From the NCBI RefSeq assembly GCF_030689685.1, contig NZ_JAUYEY010000022.1, positions 1-64,000 on the forward strand: a DNA stretch of 64,000 nt, given 5' to 3'. This DNA comes from Polaromonas sp. Lineage in GTDB: Bacteria; Pseudomonadota; Gammaproteobacteria; Burkholderiales; Burkholderiaceae_C. The notes beneath the pieces were generated by a model. The model searched no databases, was not told the DNA's origin, and saw nothing but the letters and a program-made list of their open reading frames with translations. Position numbers and translations under genes: made by a program. Shown in pieces: positions 17,093 through 26,441 of this stretch; positions within the stretch are counted from its first letter, which is position 1; every line of letters starts with the position of its first letter.

Positions 17093-18217
17093 ATGACAGA
17101 TATCACGACCCCTCGCCGCCGAAGCCTGCTTAAGGGCGCCGCTGTCGCTGCGGGCGCCGGTGCCATGTCCGCACCGATGCTGGCCACAGCTCAAACCACC
17201 ACCACACTGCGTTTCCAGAGCACCTGGCCGGCCAAGGACATCTTCCACGAATACGCCAATGACTTTGCCAAAAAGGTCAACGACATGGCCGGTGGCAAGC
17301 TCAAGATTGAAGTGTTGCCCGCAGGTGCAGTGGTTCCCGCCTTCCAGTTGCTGGAAGCGGTTAACAAGGGCACGCTGGACGGCGGTCACGGCGTGGTCGC
17401 TTACCACTACGGCAAAAACTCGGCGTTGGCCCTGTGGGGTTCAGGCCCCGGCTACGGCATGGACGCCAACACGGTTCTGGCCTGGCACAACTACGGCGGC
17501 GGCAAGGCCCTGCTGAACGAAATCTACAAATCAATCAACATGGACGTGGTGTCCTACCTGTACGGCCCCATGACCGTGCAGCCGTTGGGCTGGTTCAAGA
17601 AGCCGATCACCAAAGTGGAAGACATGAAAGGCCTGAAGTTCCGTACCGTCGGTCTGGCTGTCGACATGTTCACTGTGATGGGTCTGGCTGTGAATCCGCT
17701 GCCAGGCGGCGAGATCGTTCCGGCACTCGACCGCGGCCTGATTGACGCAGCCGAGTTCAACAACCCATCGAGCGACCGCCTCCTGGGCTTTCCTGACGTG
17801 GTAAAAAACTGCATGCTGCAAAGCTTCCACCAGAGCGGCGAGCAGTTCGAGATCCTTTTCAACAAGGGCAAGTACGACGCCCTGCCGCAAGAGCTGCGCT
17901 CGATCATCGACTACGCCGTCCAGGCCGCCAGCGCCGACATGAGCTGGAAGGCCGTCGACCGCTACTCCCAGGACTACGAAGCCTTGAAGAAACAGGGCAT
18001 CAAGTTCTACAAGACGCCTGATGCGGTGCTGCGCGCCCAGCTGGCTGCGTGGGACGCGACGATTGCCAAGAAGGCCGGTGAAAACCCGGCGTTCCAGAAG
18101 GTGCTCGATTCGCAGCGCGCCTTTGCCCAGCGTGCTGTCCAGTTTCAGAACGACTACACGGTCGATTTCAAGATGGCGTTTAACCACTACTTTGGCCAAA
18201 AACCCAAGAAAGCCTGA
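17093..18217 (+). CDS. dctP: TRAP transporter substrate-binding protein (DctP family)
   Basis: A periplasmic receptor of 374 residues that captures an organic acid and delivers it to the DctQM membrane pair. The N-terminus RRRSLLKGAAV followed by an Ala-rich stretch is a twin-arginine signal, so it is probably exported folded. The conserved core includes SGPGYGMD, GLKFRTVGLAVDMF (carboxylate-binding Arg region) and LDRGLIDAAEF. It resembles TakP-like alpha-keto acid binding proteins, but the ligand is not proven. A good AGGAG precedes the ATG. A hairpin terminator follows and would lower expression of the membrane genes relative to this one. Confidence 0.92.
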   Translation: MTDITTPRRRSLLKGAAVAAGAGAMSAPMLATAQTTTTLRFQSTWPAKDIFHEYANDFAKKVNDMAGGKLKIEVLPAGAVVPAFQLLEAVNKGTLDGGHGVVAYHYGKNSALALWGSGPGYGMDANTVLAWHNYGGGKALLNEIYKSINMDVVSYLYGPMTVQPLGWFKKPITKVEDMKGLKFRTVGLAVDMFTVMGLAVNPLPGGEIVPALDRGLIDAAEFNNPSSDRLLGFPDVVKNCMLQSFHQSGEQFEILFNKGKYDALPQELRSIIDYAVQAASADMSWKAVDRYSQDYEALKKQGIKFYKTPDAVLRAQLAAWDATIAKKAGENPAFQKVLDSQRAFAQRAVQFQNDYTVDFKMAFNHYFGQKPKKA

Positions 18218-18235
18218 TCGGGGCCTAGGCCTCTG

Positions 18236-18266
18236 AGGGGCACCTGATGGTGCCCCTTTATTTTTT
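18236..18266 (+). terminator. Hairpin terminator or attenuator between dctP and dctQ
   Basis: The 9-bp arms AGGGGCACC (18236-18244) and GGTGCCCCT (18249-18257) have a 4-base loop and are followed by TTATTTTTTT. Partial termination here would let the binding protein be made in excess over the permease. Confidence 0.8.
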
Positions 18267-18301
18267 TCGGGACCGCCACTTGGGCGGCGCAAGGAGTCGC
18301 A

Positions 18302-18922
18302 ATGCAATCGTTTCTATTAGCGGTGGACCGTTTCTCCACCTGGATCGGCAAAACCTGCGCCTGGAGCGTGTTGGCGCTGACGCTGCTGATTTGCTGGGAA
18401 GTGTTCAGCCGCTATGTGCTCAACCGGCCGCATGCCTGGGTGCTCGACGCGCAGATCATGCTGTACGGCCTGTTGTTCATGATGGCGGGCGCCTACACAC
18501 TGAGCAAGAACGGCCATGTGCGCGGTGACGTGCTCTATGGTTTTCTTGCTCCGCGCACGCAGGCGATTGTCGATCTGACGCTTTACATCATCTTCTTCCT
18601 GCCCGGCGTGATTGCGCTGACTTGGGCCGGCTGGACTTACGCCAATGAGTCACTGGCCATCCGCGAGCAGACCTTCAACGCCGATCCGATCCCGCTCTAT
18701 CCCTTCAAGTTCGTGATCCCGGTATCGGGTTTTGTATTGCTCCTGCAAGGCATTGTCGAAATCATCCGCTGCATCCAGTGCATACAGACCGGCGCCTGGC
18801 CAGCGCGCGAGGGCGATGTGGAGGAAGTGGACGTGAAAAAACTCAAGGAGATGGTGCACGTGAAAGACGAAGACATGGCTGCGCTGGAGCGCGACCTGGC
18901 CCTCAAGGGGAACAACAAATGA
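18302..18922 (+). CDS. dctQ: TRAP transporter small permease subunit (DctQ)
   Basis: An inner-membrane protein of 206 residues with four hydrophobic helices, as expected of DctQ. The helix-1 region carries WEVFSRYVLNRPHAW, the typical conserved segment. The C-terminal 40 residues are charged and cytoplasmic, longer than in many DctQ proteins. Its TGA overlaps the ATG of dctM (ATGA), so the two are translationally coupled. It works with DctM in sodium- or proton-driven uptake of the DctP ligand. Confidence 0.92.
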   Translation: MQSFLLAVDRFSTWIGKTCAWSVLALTLLICWEVFSRYVLNRPHAWVLDAQIMLYGLLFMMAGAYTLSKNGHVRGDVLYGFLAPRTQAIVDLTLYIIFFLPGVIALTWAGWTYANESLAIREQTFNADPIPLYPFKFVIPVSGFVLLLQGIVEIIRCIQCIQTGAWPAREGDVEEVDVKKLKEMVHVKDEDMAALERDLALKGNNK

Positions 18923-20865
18923 AGATTCGCAAGGAACTCTGGTTCGGCCTGTCCTTCATGGCGCTGGTGGTCATTGGCCTCGCCGCACTGCTGCTGAGCG
19001 TCGAGAAAGTCACCAACGGGCACCTGGGCCTGCTGATGTTGGGCCTGGTGGTGACGGCCATCATGCTGGGTTTTCCGACGGCTTTCACGCTGATGGGCAT
19101 GGGCATGATTTTTACCTGGCTGGCCTATGACAGGAACAGCACAAAAACGCTGGACATGATGGTCCAGGCCGCCTTCAAGACCATGTCCAGCGACGTGTTG
19201 ATCGCCATACCGCTCTTTGTCTTCATGGGTTATCTGGTCGAGCGGGCCAATCTGATTGAAAAGCTTTTCAAGAGCCTGCATCTGGCGCTGGCCAGGGTGC
19301 CGGGCTCGCTCGCCGTGGCGACCCTGGTGACCTGCGCGATTTTCGCCACCGCGACCGGCATTGTGGGGGCTGTGGTCACGCTGATGGGCCTGCTGGCGCT
19401 ACCGGCCATGTTGCGCGCCGGCTACAGCGTACCGCTGGCTGCCGGCGCCATTACAGCCGGCGGCTGTCTGGGCATTCTGATTCCGCCCTCCGTGCTGCTG
19501 ATTGTTTATGGCGCCACGGCCGGCGTCTCCGTCGTGCAACTTTATGCCGGTGCATTTTTTCCCGGCCTGATGCTGACTGGCCTGTACATCATCTATGTGA
19601 TCCTGGTCGCCAAGCTCAAGCCGCAATGGGCGCCTCCGCTGTCGGCGGCGGACCGCGTGGTCACGCTGCCCCCGCTGACGCAGCAGCTGACAACCAGCAC
19701 GGCCACGCACGCACTCACGCGTCTGTTCAGCGCACTGAAAGGAAAGCGCAATGTCGACGTGCCGCTGGGCCACATCCTGCGACAGCTGACGATTGTGATC
19801 CTGCCGGGCCTGATCTTCCTGCTGGTGCTTGTCACCAGCTACCGGGCAGTCACCACGGTTGAAGCTGAGGCGGTGTATGACATCCAGCAGATAGGCGCTT
19901 CCAGCTCGTCGGTTGAGTCTGCCGCTGATACTGGCGGGCTGCAGGAGCCTCCCCAAGAAAATGCCCTGAAAGAGCCACCTTCCGGAGATGTGCAGGAGCC
20001 CCCCGGATCTGCTGCCGCGCCTGCCGCGCCGGCTGCGGCAAGTATTGCGGAGCCAGCCACTGCGGCCAAAGTTGACAGCGCCGCGGCGCCGGCGGCAGAA
20101 GCCAGCACCCGCGCCGCGCCGACCTGGTGGTGGGTCTGCTTTGCCATCCTCGGGGCTTTGGTGACGCTGTTCTACCTGTTCCTGAGCTTTGCGCGGCTGG
20201 AAATCTTCAAGATGCTCCTGACCTCATTTTTCCCGCTGATGATTCTCATCATCTCCGTGCTGGGCTCTATCGTGATGGGTCTGGCAACGCCGACCGAAGC
20301 AGCCGCCATGGGCGCGCTGGGCGGTATTTTGCTGGCGGCGGCCTACCAGCGGCTCACCCTGTCGGTGCTGCAGGAGTCGGTGTTCCTGACGGCCAAGACC
20401 TCGGCCATGGTGTGCTGGCTGTTTGTCGGTTCAGCCATCTTCTCGGCGGCTTTTGCCCTGCTGGGCGGCCAGGAACTGGTGGAGACCTGGGTGCTGAGTA
20501 TGAACCTGAGCAAGACCCAGTTTCTGCTCATGAGCCAGGCGATTATTTTCATCTTGGGCTGGCCACTCGAGTGGACCGAGATCATCGTGATCTTCATGCC
20601 TATTTTCATCCCGCTGCTCGACAACTTCGGTGTGGATCCGCTGTTTTTCGGTTTGCTGGTGGCGCTGAATTTGCAAACGGCCTTCCTGAGCCCGCCAGTG
20701 GCCATGGCGGCGTTTTATCTGAAGGGCGTGGCACCCAAACATGTCACGCTGAACCAGATTTTCCTTGGCATGCTGCCCTTCATGGGCATCCAGATTCTGG
20801 CCATCTTCTTGCTGTACCAGTTCCCCGCGATTGGCATGTGGTTACCGCAGCTGCTGTACAAATAA
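18919..20865 (+). CDS. dctM: TRAP transporter large permease subunit (DctM) with a large internal insertion
   Basis: The transport channel subunit has 648 residues against about 430 for ordinary DctM. The N-terminal part (about 1-235) and C-terminal part (about 430-648) carry the usual family sequence, including GGCLGILIPPS and GLATPTEAAAMG. Between them lie about 200 extra residues: a linker, one helix near 300, a Pro/Ala/Glu-rich low-complexity stretch (about 315-400, with repeated EPP) and another helix near 402-425. The extra segment probably adds two helices and a soluble loop. The frame is open throughout, so this is not a frameshift. A strong terminator follows. Confidence 0.9.
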   Translation: MKIRKELWFGLSFMALVVIGLAALLLSVEKVTNGHLGLLMLGLVVTAIMLGFPTAFTLMGMGMIFTWLAYDRNSTKTLDMMVQAAFKTMSSDVLIAIPLFVFMGYLVERANLIEKLFKSLHLALARVPGSLAVATLVTCAIFATATGIVGAVVTLMGLLALPAMLRAGYSVPLAAGAITAGGCLGILIPPSVLLIVYGATAGVSVVQLYAGAFFPGLMLTGLYIIYVILVAKLKPQWAPPLSAADRVVTLPPLTQQLTTSTATHALTRLFSALKGKRNVDVPLGHILRQLTIVILPGLIFLLVLVTSYRAVTTVEAEAVYDIQQIGASSSSVESAADTGGLQEPPQENALKEPPSGDVQEPPGSAAAPAAPAAASIAEPATAAKVDSAAAPAAEASTRAAPTWWWVCFAILGALVTLFYLFLSFARLEIFKMLLTSFFPLMILIISVLGSIVMGLATPTEAAAMGALGGILLAAAYQRLTLSVLQESVFLTAKTSAMVCWLFVGSAIFSAAFALLGGQELVETWVLSMNLSKTQFLLMSQAIIFILGWPLEWTEIIVIFMPIFIPLLDNFGVDPLFFGLLVALNLQTAFLSPPVAMAAFYLKGVAPKHVTLNQIFLGMLPFMGIQILAIFLLYQFPAIGMWLPQLLYK

Positions 20866-20893
20866 GCGGCTTGCCAGCACGGCTTTCTAACTC

Positions 20894-20919
20894 AAGGGGC
20901 GCGCAAGCGCCCCTTTTTT
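20894..20919 (+). terminator. Rho-independent terminator after dctM
   Basis: The 9-bp arms AAGGGGCGC (20894-20902) and GCGCCCCTT (20907-20915) have a 4-base loop and continue into TTTTG. It ends the dctPQM unit about 30 bases past the dctM stop. Confidence 0.85.
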
Positions 20920-21000
20920 GTTGCGAAAGCGGTAAGATTGACGTTTACGTCAACGTCAATCAACGTTGGCGCCAGTATTGGCAGCATTCAGGAGTCCCAC

Positions 21001-21843
21001 ATGGCGAAGAAGAGCTCATCCGCCCCAGTGCTTGCCGACTGGCAGCCGCCTGCGGGGAAAAGCGCCTCCCGGTTTTCTCTGTCCAAGCTGGACCCCGGCG
21101 CCAAACCCTGGTCGTCTGGCGACAAAGAGGCCGACAAAATCAGGGTGGATGCGCTGGCGCTGGAGCTTGACACGCTGCAAGACCTGTTTTACGCCGACAA
21201 GCGCTACAAGCTGCTGGTTTTGCTGCAGGGTACCGACACCTCCGGCAAGGACGGCACGGTGCGCGCGGTGTTCAGCCGAACCAGCCCGCTGGGTGTGCAC
21301 ACCGTGAGCTGGAAGGCGCCCAGCGAAGAAGAACGAGCGCACGACTATTTGTGGCGCATCCACCGGCAGATGCCCGGATCTGGTGAAACCATGGTCTTCA
21401 ACCGCAGCCACTACGAGGACGTTCTGGTACCGGTGGTCAAGGGCTGGATCACACCCGAGCAGACCGGGCAGCGTTTGCGGCACATCAACGAGTTCGAGCG
21501 GCTGCTGGCAGAAACCGGCACGGTGATTCTCAAATTCATGCTGCACATCGGTTTTGACGAGCAGCGCGAGCGCCTGCAAGAGCGTGTGGACGACCCCACC
21601 AAGCGCTGGAAATTCAGCCTGGGAGATCTGGACGCGCGAAAGCAGTGGGCCGACTACCAGAACGCTTACGACACCCTGTTGCGCGCCACCAGCACAGCAC
21701 ATGCGCCGTGGACGGTGGTGGCAGCCAATTCAAAAACCCACCGCAACCTGATGATCGCGACCATCGTGCACGACAAGCTTCAATCGCTGGGCTTGCGTTA
21801 CCCACCGGATGATCCGGCGCTGGCCGGACTGCGCATTCAATAA
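21001..21843 (+). CDS. ppk2: Polyphosphate kinase 2 family protein (class III-like)
   Basis: A cytosolic polyphosphate:nucleotide phosphotransferase of 280 residues. Walker A reads GTDTSGKDG and the lid/Walker B region includes [14 protein letters not shown]. The C-terminal part has [15 protein letters not shown], the family signature. The single short domain and overall pattern resemble class III PPK2 enzymes, which phosphorylate AMP and ADP with polyphosphate, but the class is an impression. The ATG at 21001 begins the conserved protein; the frame extends 21 codons upstream without support. It lies 47 bases before icmF on the same strand, though no functional link is obvious. Confidence 0.88.
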   Translation: MAKKSSSAPVLADWQPPAGKSASRFSLSKLDPGAKPWSSGDKEADKIRVDALALELDTLQDLFYADKRYKLLVLLQGTDTSGKDGTVRAVFSRTSPLGVHTVSWKAPSEEERAHDYLWRIHRQMPGSGETMVFNRSHYEDVLVPVVKGWITPEQTGQRLRHINEFERLLAETGTVILKFMLHIGFDEQRERLQERVDDPTKRWKFSLGDLDARKQWADYQNAYDTLLRATSTAHAPWTVVAANSKTHRNLMIATIVHDKLQSLGLRYPPDDPALAGLRIQ

Positions 21844-21890
21844 CCGCGCGCATCGACAGCCCGAATACACCTCACCGAGAGAGCGCCGCC

Positions 21891-24800
21891 ATGACCGACC
21901 TGTCCGCCGAATACAAGGCCCTCGCCAGCTACCGTCCCACGCACAAGGTGCGTTTTGTCACCGCCGCCTCGCTGTTTGACGGGCATGACGCAGCCATCAA
22001 CATCATGCGGCGTATTTTGCAAGGCATGGGTGCCGAGGTGATTCACCTGGGCCACAACCGCAGCGTCGACGAAGTCGTGACCGCCGCGCTGCAGGAGGAC
22101 GCGCAGGGCATTGCCATCAGTTCCTACCAGGGTGGCCATGTCGAGTATTTCAAGTACATGGTGGATCTGCTCAAAAGCCGCGGCGGCGAGCACATCCAGG
22201 TCTTTGGCGGTGGCGGCGGCGTGATTGTGCCGCCCGAAATCCGCGAACTGCAGGCCTACGGCGTGACCCGCATCTACAGCCCCGAAGACGGCCAGAAGAT
22301 GGGCCTGGCCGGCATGATCGGCGAGATGGTGATGCGCTGCGACAAGGACCTGAGCGGTTTCGCCCCGGCGAACATCCAGGCGATTGAAGGCCATGGCGAA
22401 ATGGCCTGGCGGGCGCTGGCCCAGCTCATCACCGCGCTCGAAAATGATAAAGCCAGTACAGCGCTGGTCGAGACGCTGCGGGCGCAAGCCGCCACCAAAA
22501 AGATTCCCGTCCTGGGCATCACTGGCACCGGCGGCGCCGGCAAGTCCTCGCTCACCGACGAGCTGATCCGCCGCCTGCGGCTGGACCAGAACGACCAGTT
22601 GCGCGTGGCCATCATCAGCATCGACCCTTCACGGCGCAAGAGCGGGGGTGCACTGCTGGGCGACCGCATCCGCATGAACGCCATCAACCCGTGGGCAACC
22701 ACCTCCGTTCACCCTGAGCCTGTCGAAGGGCGTCTCAAGGCTTCGACAGGATCAGTCCGAACGGACTCAGGCCAGCGCGTGTTCATGCGCTCTTTAGCCA
22801 CGCGCGACTTCGGCTCGGAGATCAGCAAGGCCCTGCCCGACGTGATCGCCGCCTGCAAGGTCGCGGGCTTCGATCTGATCGTGGTCGAGACCTCGGGCAT
22901 CGGCCAGGGCGACGCGGCCATCGTGCCGCATGTGGACGTGCCCCTGTACGTGATGACACCCGAGTTTGGCGCGGCCAGCCAGCTTGAAAAAATCGACATG
23001 CTGGACTTTGCCGAATTCATCGCCATCAACAAGTTCGACCGCAAGGGTTCGCTCGACGCCCTGCGCGACGTGGCCAAGCAGGTGCAGCGCAACAAGGAGG
23101 CCTGGACCACACCGGCCGAACAGATGCCGGTGTTCGGCACCATGGCGGCGCGCTTCAACGACGACGGCGTCACCGCGCTCTACCAGGCACTCAAGCCGCG
23201 CCTGGCCGGGCTGGGCCTCGCCCTGTCCGAAGGCACCCTTCCCCGCGCCGAGGTGCGCCATAGCACCAACCAGACCCCGGTGGTACCGGCGGCGCGCACA
23301 CGTTACCTCGCCGAAATCAGCGACACGGTGCGCGGCTACAAGAAGCGCGCCCGCGCCCAGGCCCAGCTCGCGCGCGAGGTGCAGCAGCTCAAAGCCGCCG
23401 CCGCCATGCTCAAGATCGACAAACCCGGCCGGGCGCCGGCCGCCGAGGCGGCGCTGGACCTCGCAGGCCATCGCAAGGCCCGCATGGACGGCGACGCCCG
23501 CGCCCTGCTGGCCCAGTGGCCCGACATGCAGGCCGCCTATGCGGGCGATGAGTACGTGGTGAAAATCCGCGACAAGGAAATCCGCACGGCATTGACAACA
23601 AAATCGCTGTCGGGCACCACCATCCGCAAAGTGGCCTTGCCGCAATACGAAGACCACGGCGAAATCCTCAAGTGGCTGATGCTGGACAACGTGCCCGGCA
23701 GCTACCCCTACACCGCCGGCACCTTCGCCTTCAAGCGCGAGGGTGAAGACCCGACACGCATGTTTGCCGGAGAAGGTGACGCCTTCCGCACCAACACCCG
23801 CTTCAAGCTGCTGTCCGAAGGCATGGCCGCCAAGCGCCTGTCCACCGCGTTCGATTCGGTCACGCTGTACGGCAACGACCCGGCCCTGCGGCCCGACATC
23901 TACGGCAAGGTGGGCAACTCGGGCGTGTCCATCGCCACACTCGACGACATGAAGGTGCTCTACGACGGCTTTGACCTGTGCAGCCCGAGCACGTCTGTCA
24001 GCATGACCATCAACGGCCCGGCACCGACCATCCTGGCGATGTTCATGAACACCGCCATCGACCAGAACCTCGACAAGTTCAAAAAGGACAACGGCCGCGA
24101 CCCGACGCCCACCGAGACTGAAAAAATCCGCGAATGGGTGCAGGAAAACGTGCGCGGCACGGTGCAGGCGGACATCCTGAAAGAAGACCAGGGCCAGAAC
24201 ACCTGCATCTTCTCGACCGAGTTCAGCCTCAAGGTGATGGGCGACATTGCGCAATACTTTGTGCACAACCGGGTGCGCAATTTTTACAGCGTCTCCATCA
24301 GCGGCTACCACATTGCCGAAGCCGGGGCCAACCCCATCAGCCAGCTGGCTTTCACGCTGTCCAACGGTTTCACCTTTGTCGAAGCCTACCTGGCGCGTGG
24401 CATGCACATCGACGACTTCGCGCCGAACCTGAGCTTTTTCTTCAGCAACGGCATGGACCCCGAATACACGGTCATGGGCCGCGTTGCGCGCCGCATCTGG
24501 GCCGTCGCCATGAAGGAAAAATACGGCGCCAACGAGCGCAGCCAGAAGCTCAAGTACCACATCCAGACCTCGGGCCGCAGCCTGCATGCGCAGGAGATCC
24601 AGTTCAACGACATCCGCACCACCCTGCAGGCGCTGATCGCGATTTACGACAACTGCAACAGCCTGCACACCAACGCGTTTGACGAAGCCATTACCACGCC
24701 GACTGAAGAGTCGGTGCGCCGCGCGATGGCGATCCAGCTCATCATCAACCGCGAGTGGGGCCTGGCGAAAAATGAAAACCCTTCACAGGGCGCCTTCATC

Positions 24801-25253
24801 ATCGAAGAGCTGACGGAGCTGCTCGAGGAAGCCGTGCTGCTTGAGTTCGAGCGCATCGCCGAACGCGGCGGCGTGCTGGGCGCCATGGAAACCGGCTACC
24901 AGCGCGGCCGCATCCAGGACGAGTCCATGCATTACGAGATGCTCAAACACACTGGCGAGCTGCCCATCATCGGCGTCAACACCTTCCGCAACCCGCATGG
25001 CGACGCCGTGCAGGACAAATTGGAGCTGGCGCGCTCTACCGACGAGGAAAAGCAGAGCCAGCTCAAGCGCCTGGAAGCATTCCACGCCCAACATGCCGCA
25101 GAGTCACACGTCATGCTCAAACGCCTGCAGCAGGCGGTGATTGCCAATGCCAACGTGTTTGAAGTACTGATGGACGCGGTGCGCGTCTGCTCGCTGGGGC
25201 AGATCACCAATGCCCTGTTCGAGGTCGGGGGGCAGTACCGGCGCAATATGTAG
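21891..25253 (+). CDS. icmF: Fused isobutyryl-CoA mutase IcmF with an in-frame repeat insertion
   Basis: A 1120-residue adenosylcobalamin enzyme that interconverts isobutyryl-CoA and n-butyryl-CoA, or a related branched acyl-CoA pair. Domain order is the IcmF order: B12-binding domain first (DGHDAA, residues 27-32), then the MeaB-like GTPase chaperone (P-loop [10 protein letters not shown] near 210), then the mutase barrel and CoA-binding region ([11 protein letters not shown]). Residues 272-291 (22705-22764) are encoded by a 60-base copy of repeat family A, inserted just before the conserved RSLATR segment of the GTPase domain. The frame stays intact. No separate reactivase or small subunit is expected because everything is in one chain. 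Confidence 0.92.
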   Translation: MTDLSAEYKALASYRPTHKVRFVTAASLFDGHDAAINIMRRILQGMGAEVIHLGHNRSVDEVVTAALQEDAQGIAISSYQGGHVEYFKYMVDLLKSRGGEHIQVFGGGGGVIVPPEIRELQAYGVTRIYSPEDGQKMGLAGMIGEMVMRCDKDLSGFAPANIQAIEGHGEMAWRALAQLITALENDKASTALVETLRAQAATKKIPVLGITGTGGAGKSSLTDELIRRLRLDQNDQLRVAIISIDPSRRKSGGALLGDRIRMNAINPWATTSVHPEPVEGRLKASTGSVRTDSGQRVFMRSLATRDFGSEISKALPDVIAACKVAGFDLIVVETSGIGQGDAAIVPHVDVPLYVMTPEFGAASQLEKIDMLDFAEFIAINKFDRKGSLDALRDVAKQVQRNKEAWTTPAEQMPVFGTMAARFNDDGVTALYQALKPRLAGLGLALSEGTLPRAEVRHSTNQTPVVPAARTRYLAEISDTVRGYKKRARAQAQLAREVQQLKAAAAMLKIDKPGRAPAAEAALDLAGHRKARMDGDARALLAQWPDMQAAYAGDEYVVKIRDKEIRTALTTKSLSGTTIRKVALPQYEDHGEILKWLMLDNVPGSYPYTAGTFAFKREGEDPTRMFAGEGDAFRTNTRFKLLSEGMAAKRLSTAFDSVTLYGNDPALRPDIYGKVGNSGVSIATLDDMKVLYDGFDLCSPSTSVSMTINGPAPTILAMFMNTAIDQNLDKFKKDNGRDPTPTETEKIREWVQENVRGTVQADILKEDQGQNTCIFSTEFSLKVMGDIAQYFVHNRVRNFYSVSISGYHIAEAGANPISQLAFTLSNGFTFVEAYLARGMHIDDFAPNLSFFFSNGMDPEYTVMGRVARRIWAVAMKEKYGANERSQKLKYHIQTSGRSLHAQEIQFNDIRTTLQALIAIYDNCNSLHTNAFDEAITTPTEESVRRAMAIQLIINREWGLAKNENPSQGAFIIEELTELLEEAVLLEFERIAERGGVLGAMETGYQRGRIQDESMHYEMLKHTGELPIIGVNTFRNPHGDAVQDKLELARSTDEEKQSQLKRLEAFHAQHAAESHVMLKRLQQAVIANANVFEVLMDAVRVCSLGQITNALFEVGGQYRRNM
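22705..22764. repeat. Family A palindromic repeat inside icmF
   Basis: The element is exactly 60 bases, bounded by CCGTTC and GAACGG. Its imperfect inverted inner arms are CCTGAGCCTGTCGAAG and CTTCGACAGGATCAG. It encodes 20 residues in frame (from VHPEPVEG onward) in the GTPase domain. The same element is intergenic at 2474-2538. Confidence 0.85.
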
Positions 25254-25373
25254 CGCCGACTGCGTCAGCGCTCAGAGAAGTTGCGTCTGCCTCTTATGTC
25301 GGCTGCGCTGTGGTCATGTAATCTGGCGCCCACTTGCACCTGAGTCAACGAGCGCTCAGATTTTCTCGTCGCC

Positions 25374-25886
25374 CTACTTTTCAGCGCTGCTTTGAATGGC
25401 TCGTTCAAGAATCATGCGATCAAGCTTGTCTTTGTCGCGTGAGGTTTGCTTCGTTTTCAGCAGCCCCTCAATATTCAGCGTGCGCACAGGCACGCCGTCA
25501 AAATCAATCGTTACCGCATACGCCTGGAGTGATTCGTAGCTTTCGCCGCAGGCGTTGAACATCAAATCCACCACAAATGCGTCCGCTACCCGGATAGTTT
25601 GACCCTCTTCAAACCAGCCGGGATCGAGGTCTTTGGCAGCTTGGTCGGGCAGCAGCAGCAAGGCGCGCTGAGCGCGTTCACCTTGCTCGCGGGTGGGACG
25701 CAAAAGCACGTCGATATCTGTCGTGCCCCGCTGATAACCCAGGGTGTAGAGGGCGTAGCCACCTATGAGCAGGTAATCCACATTTTCCCGATGCAGGGCT
25801 TTCAGCAGGGTTTTGAGGTCTTCCACGCTGGCCGCACGCACATGGCCAGCGCCAGGGGATGAATCTGGAGGCTCGCTAGCCGTCAT
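25374..25886 (-). CDS. Nucleotidyltransferase-fold protein
   Basis: A 170-residue protein with a minimal nucleotidyltransferase core: LIGGYALYTLGYQRGTTDID, where the Gly-Gly-x-Ala and DID acidic pair are the active-site signature, then AFVVDLMFNACGE with a third acidic residue. Proteins of this kind occur as the nucleotidyltransferase part of type IV-like toxin-antitoxin pairs or as antibiotic-modifying-like enzymes. Its ATG overlaps the stop of the small upstream gene (ATGA), so the two are co-translated. No target can be named. Confidence 0.75.
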   Translation of the reverse strand: MTASEPPDSSPGAGHVRAASVEDLKTLLKALHRENVDYLLIGGYALYTLGYQRGTTDIDVLLRPTREQGERAQRALLLLPDQAAKDLDPGWFEEGQTIRVADAFVVDLMFNACGESYESLQAYAVTIDFDGVPVRTLNIEGLLKTKQTSRDKDKLDRMILERAIQSSAEK

Positions 25887-26125
25887 TTGCGCGATGCTGC
25901 GGCCCGCCGCGCTGCGACGTTCAAGGCAATGGCTCGCACCAGCGCTTCCTCCGCATGGGCGTTGGCTTGCTCGTGTGTTTTGAAGCGATAAATACCTTTG
26001 GCCATGCCGACGGTATTGACTGCAACCAATGCACTGCCGGTGGCTTGGTGCACCGCCGCATCGCGTAAGGCTTGTGCACCCGTGGTGCGGCGCACTTCGG
26101 GTGTTGGGTGGCCTATGTGTCGCAT
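25883..26125 (-). CDS. Small conserved-type hypothetical protein, upstream partner of the nucleotidyltransferase gene
   Basis: An 80-residue protein with no domain I recognise; it is Ala- and Arg-rich at the C-terminus. Coupling by an ATGA overlap with the nucleotidyltransferase gene suggests a working pair, possibly toxin-antitoxin-like. That is only positional reasoning. The C-terminal part (about 48-80) looks alpha-helical and basic. Confidence 0.6.
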   Translation of the reverse strand: MRHIGHPTPEVRRTTGAQALRDAAVHQATGSALVAVNTVGMAKGIYRFKTHEQANAHAEEALVRAIALNVAARRAAASRK

Positions 26126-26183
26126 TACGCTACTCTATAACAAACAGTCCATAGGAGCAGGCTGCATTCACCGGCGGCGAGCT

Positions 26184-26348
26184 TCAACCGCCGTTATGCG
26201 GACGCTTGCCGGGGTTCTTTTTGCTGCGGGTCCAGCTGCCACGCTCCAGGCTGATTTTCTGGCCACGGCTGGCAGTGCGGGTCATGCCGGGTGCAGGAAC
26301 AGGTTTGGGGGCGCAGATGTCGGCTTCGACGCGGATTTTTTTGGGCAT
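26184..26348 (-). CDS. Small basic hypothetical protein (54 residues)
   Basis: The frame from ATG 26348 to TGA encodes 54 residues starting MPKKIRVEADICAPKPVP. GGAG lies six bases before the ATG, a good ribosome-binding site. The C-terminal half is strongly basic (GQKISLERGSW, then SKKNPGKRP). I do not recognise the family. It is transcribed in the same direction as the 80-residue gene downstream. Composition and the ribosome-binding site argue for a real gene, but there is no homology support. Confidence 0.5.
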   Translation of the reverse strand: MPKKIRVEADICAPKPVPAPGMTRTASRGQKISLERGSWTRSKKNPGKRPHNGG

Positions 26349-26441
26349 GGAGGGCTCCGGGATTAAAAATGGCAGAACCTGTGATTTTAAGCCAGAGCGC
26401 GCAGTGCCAGCCCGGGCGCTAACGCGACCCCCAGGCCAGGC

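Noticed and set aside
22794-24668. Minus-strand open frame of 624 codons opposite icmF
   Set aside because: Composition is Val/Gly/His-rich without family features, and icmF on the plus strand is unmistakable.
25254-25373. Possible small gene between icmF and the nucleotidyltransferase gene
   Set aside because: The plus-strand frame at 25210-25395 overlaps the icmF end and has no ribosome-binding site or conserved sequence.
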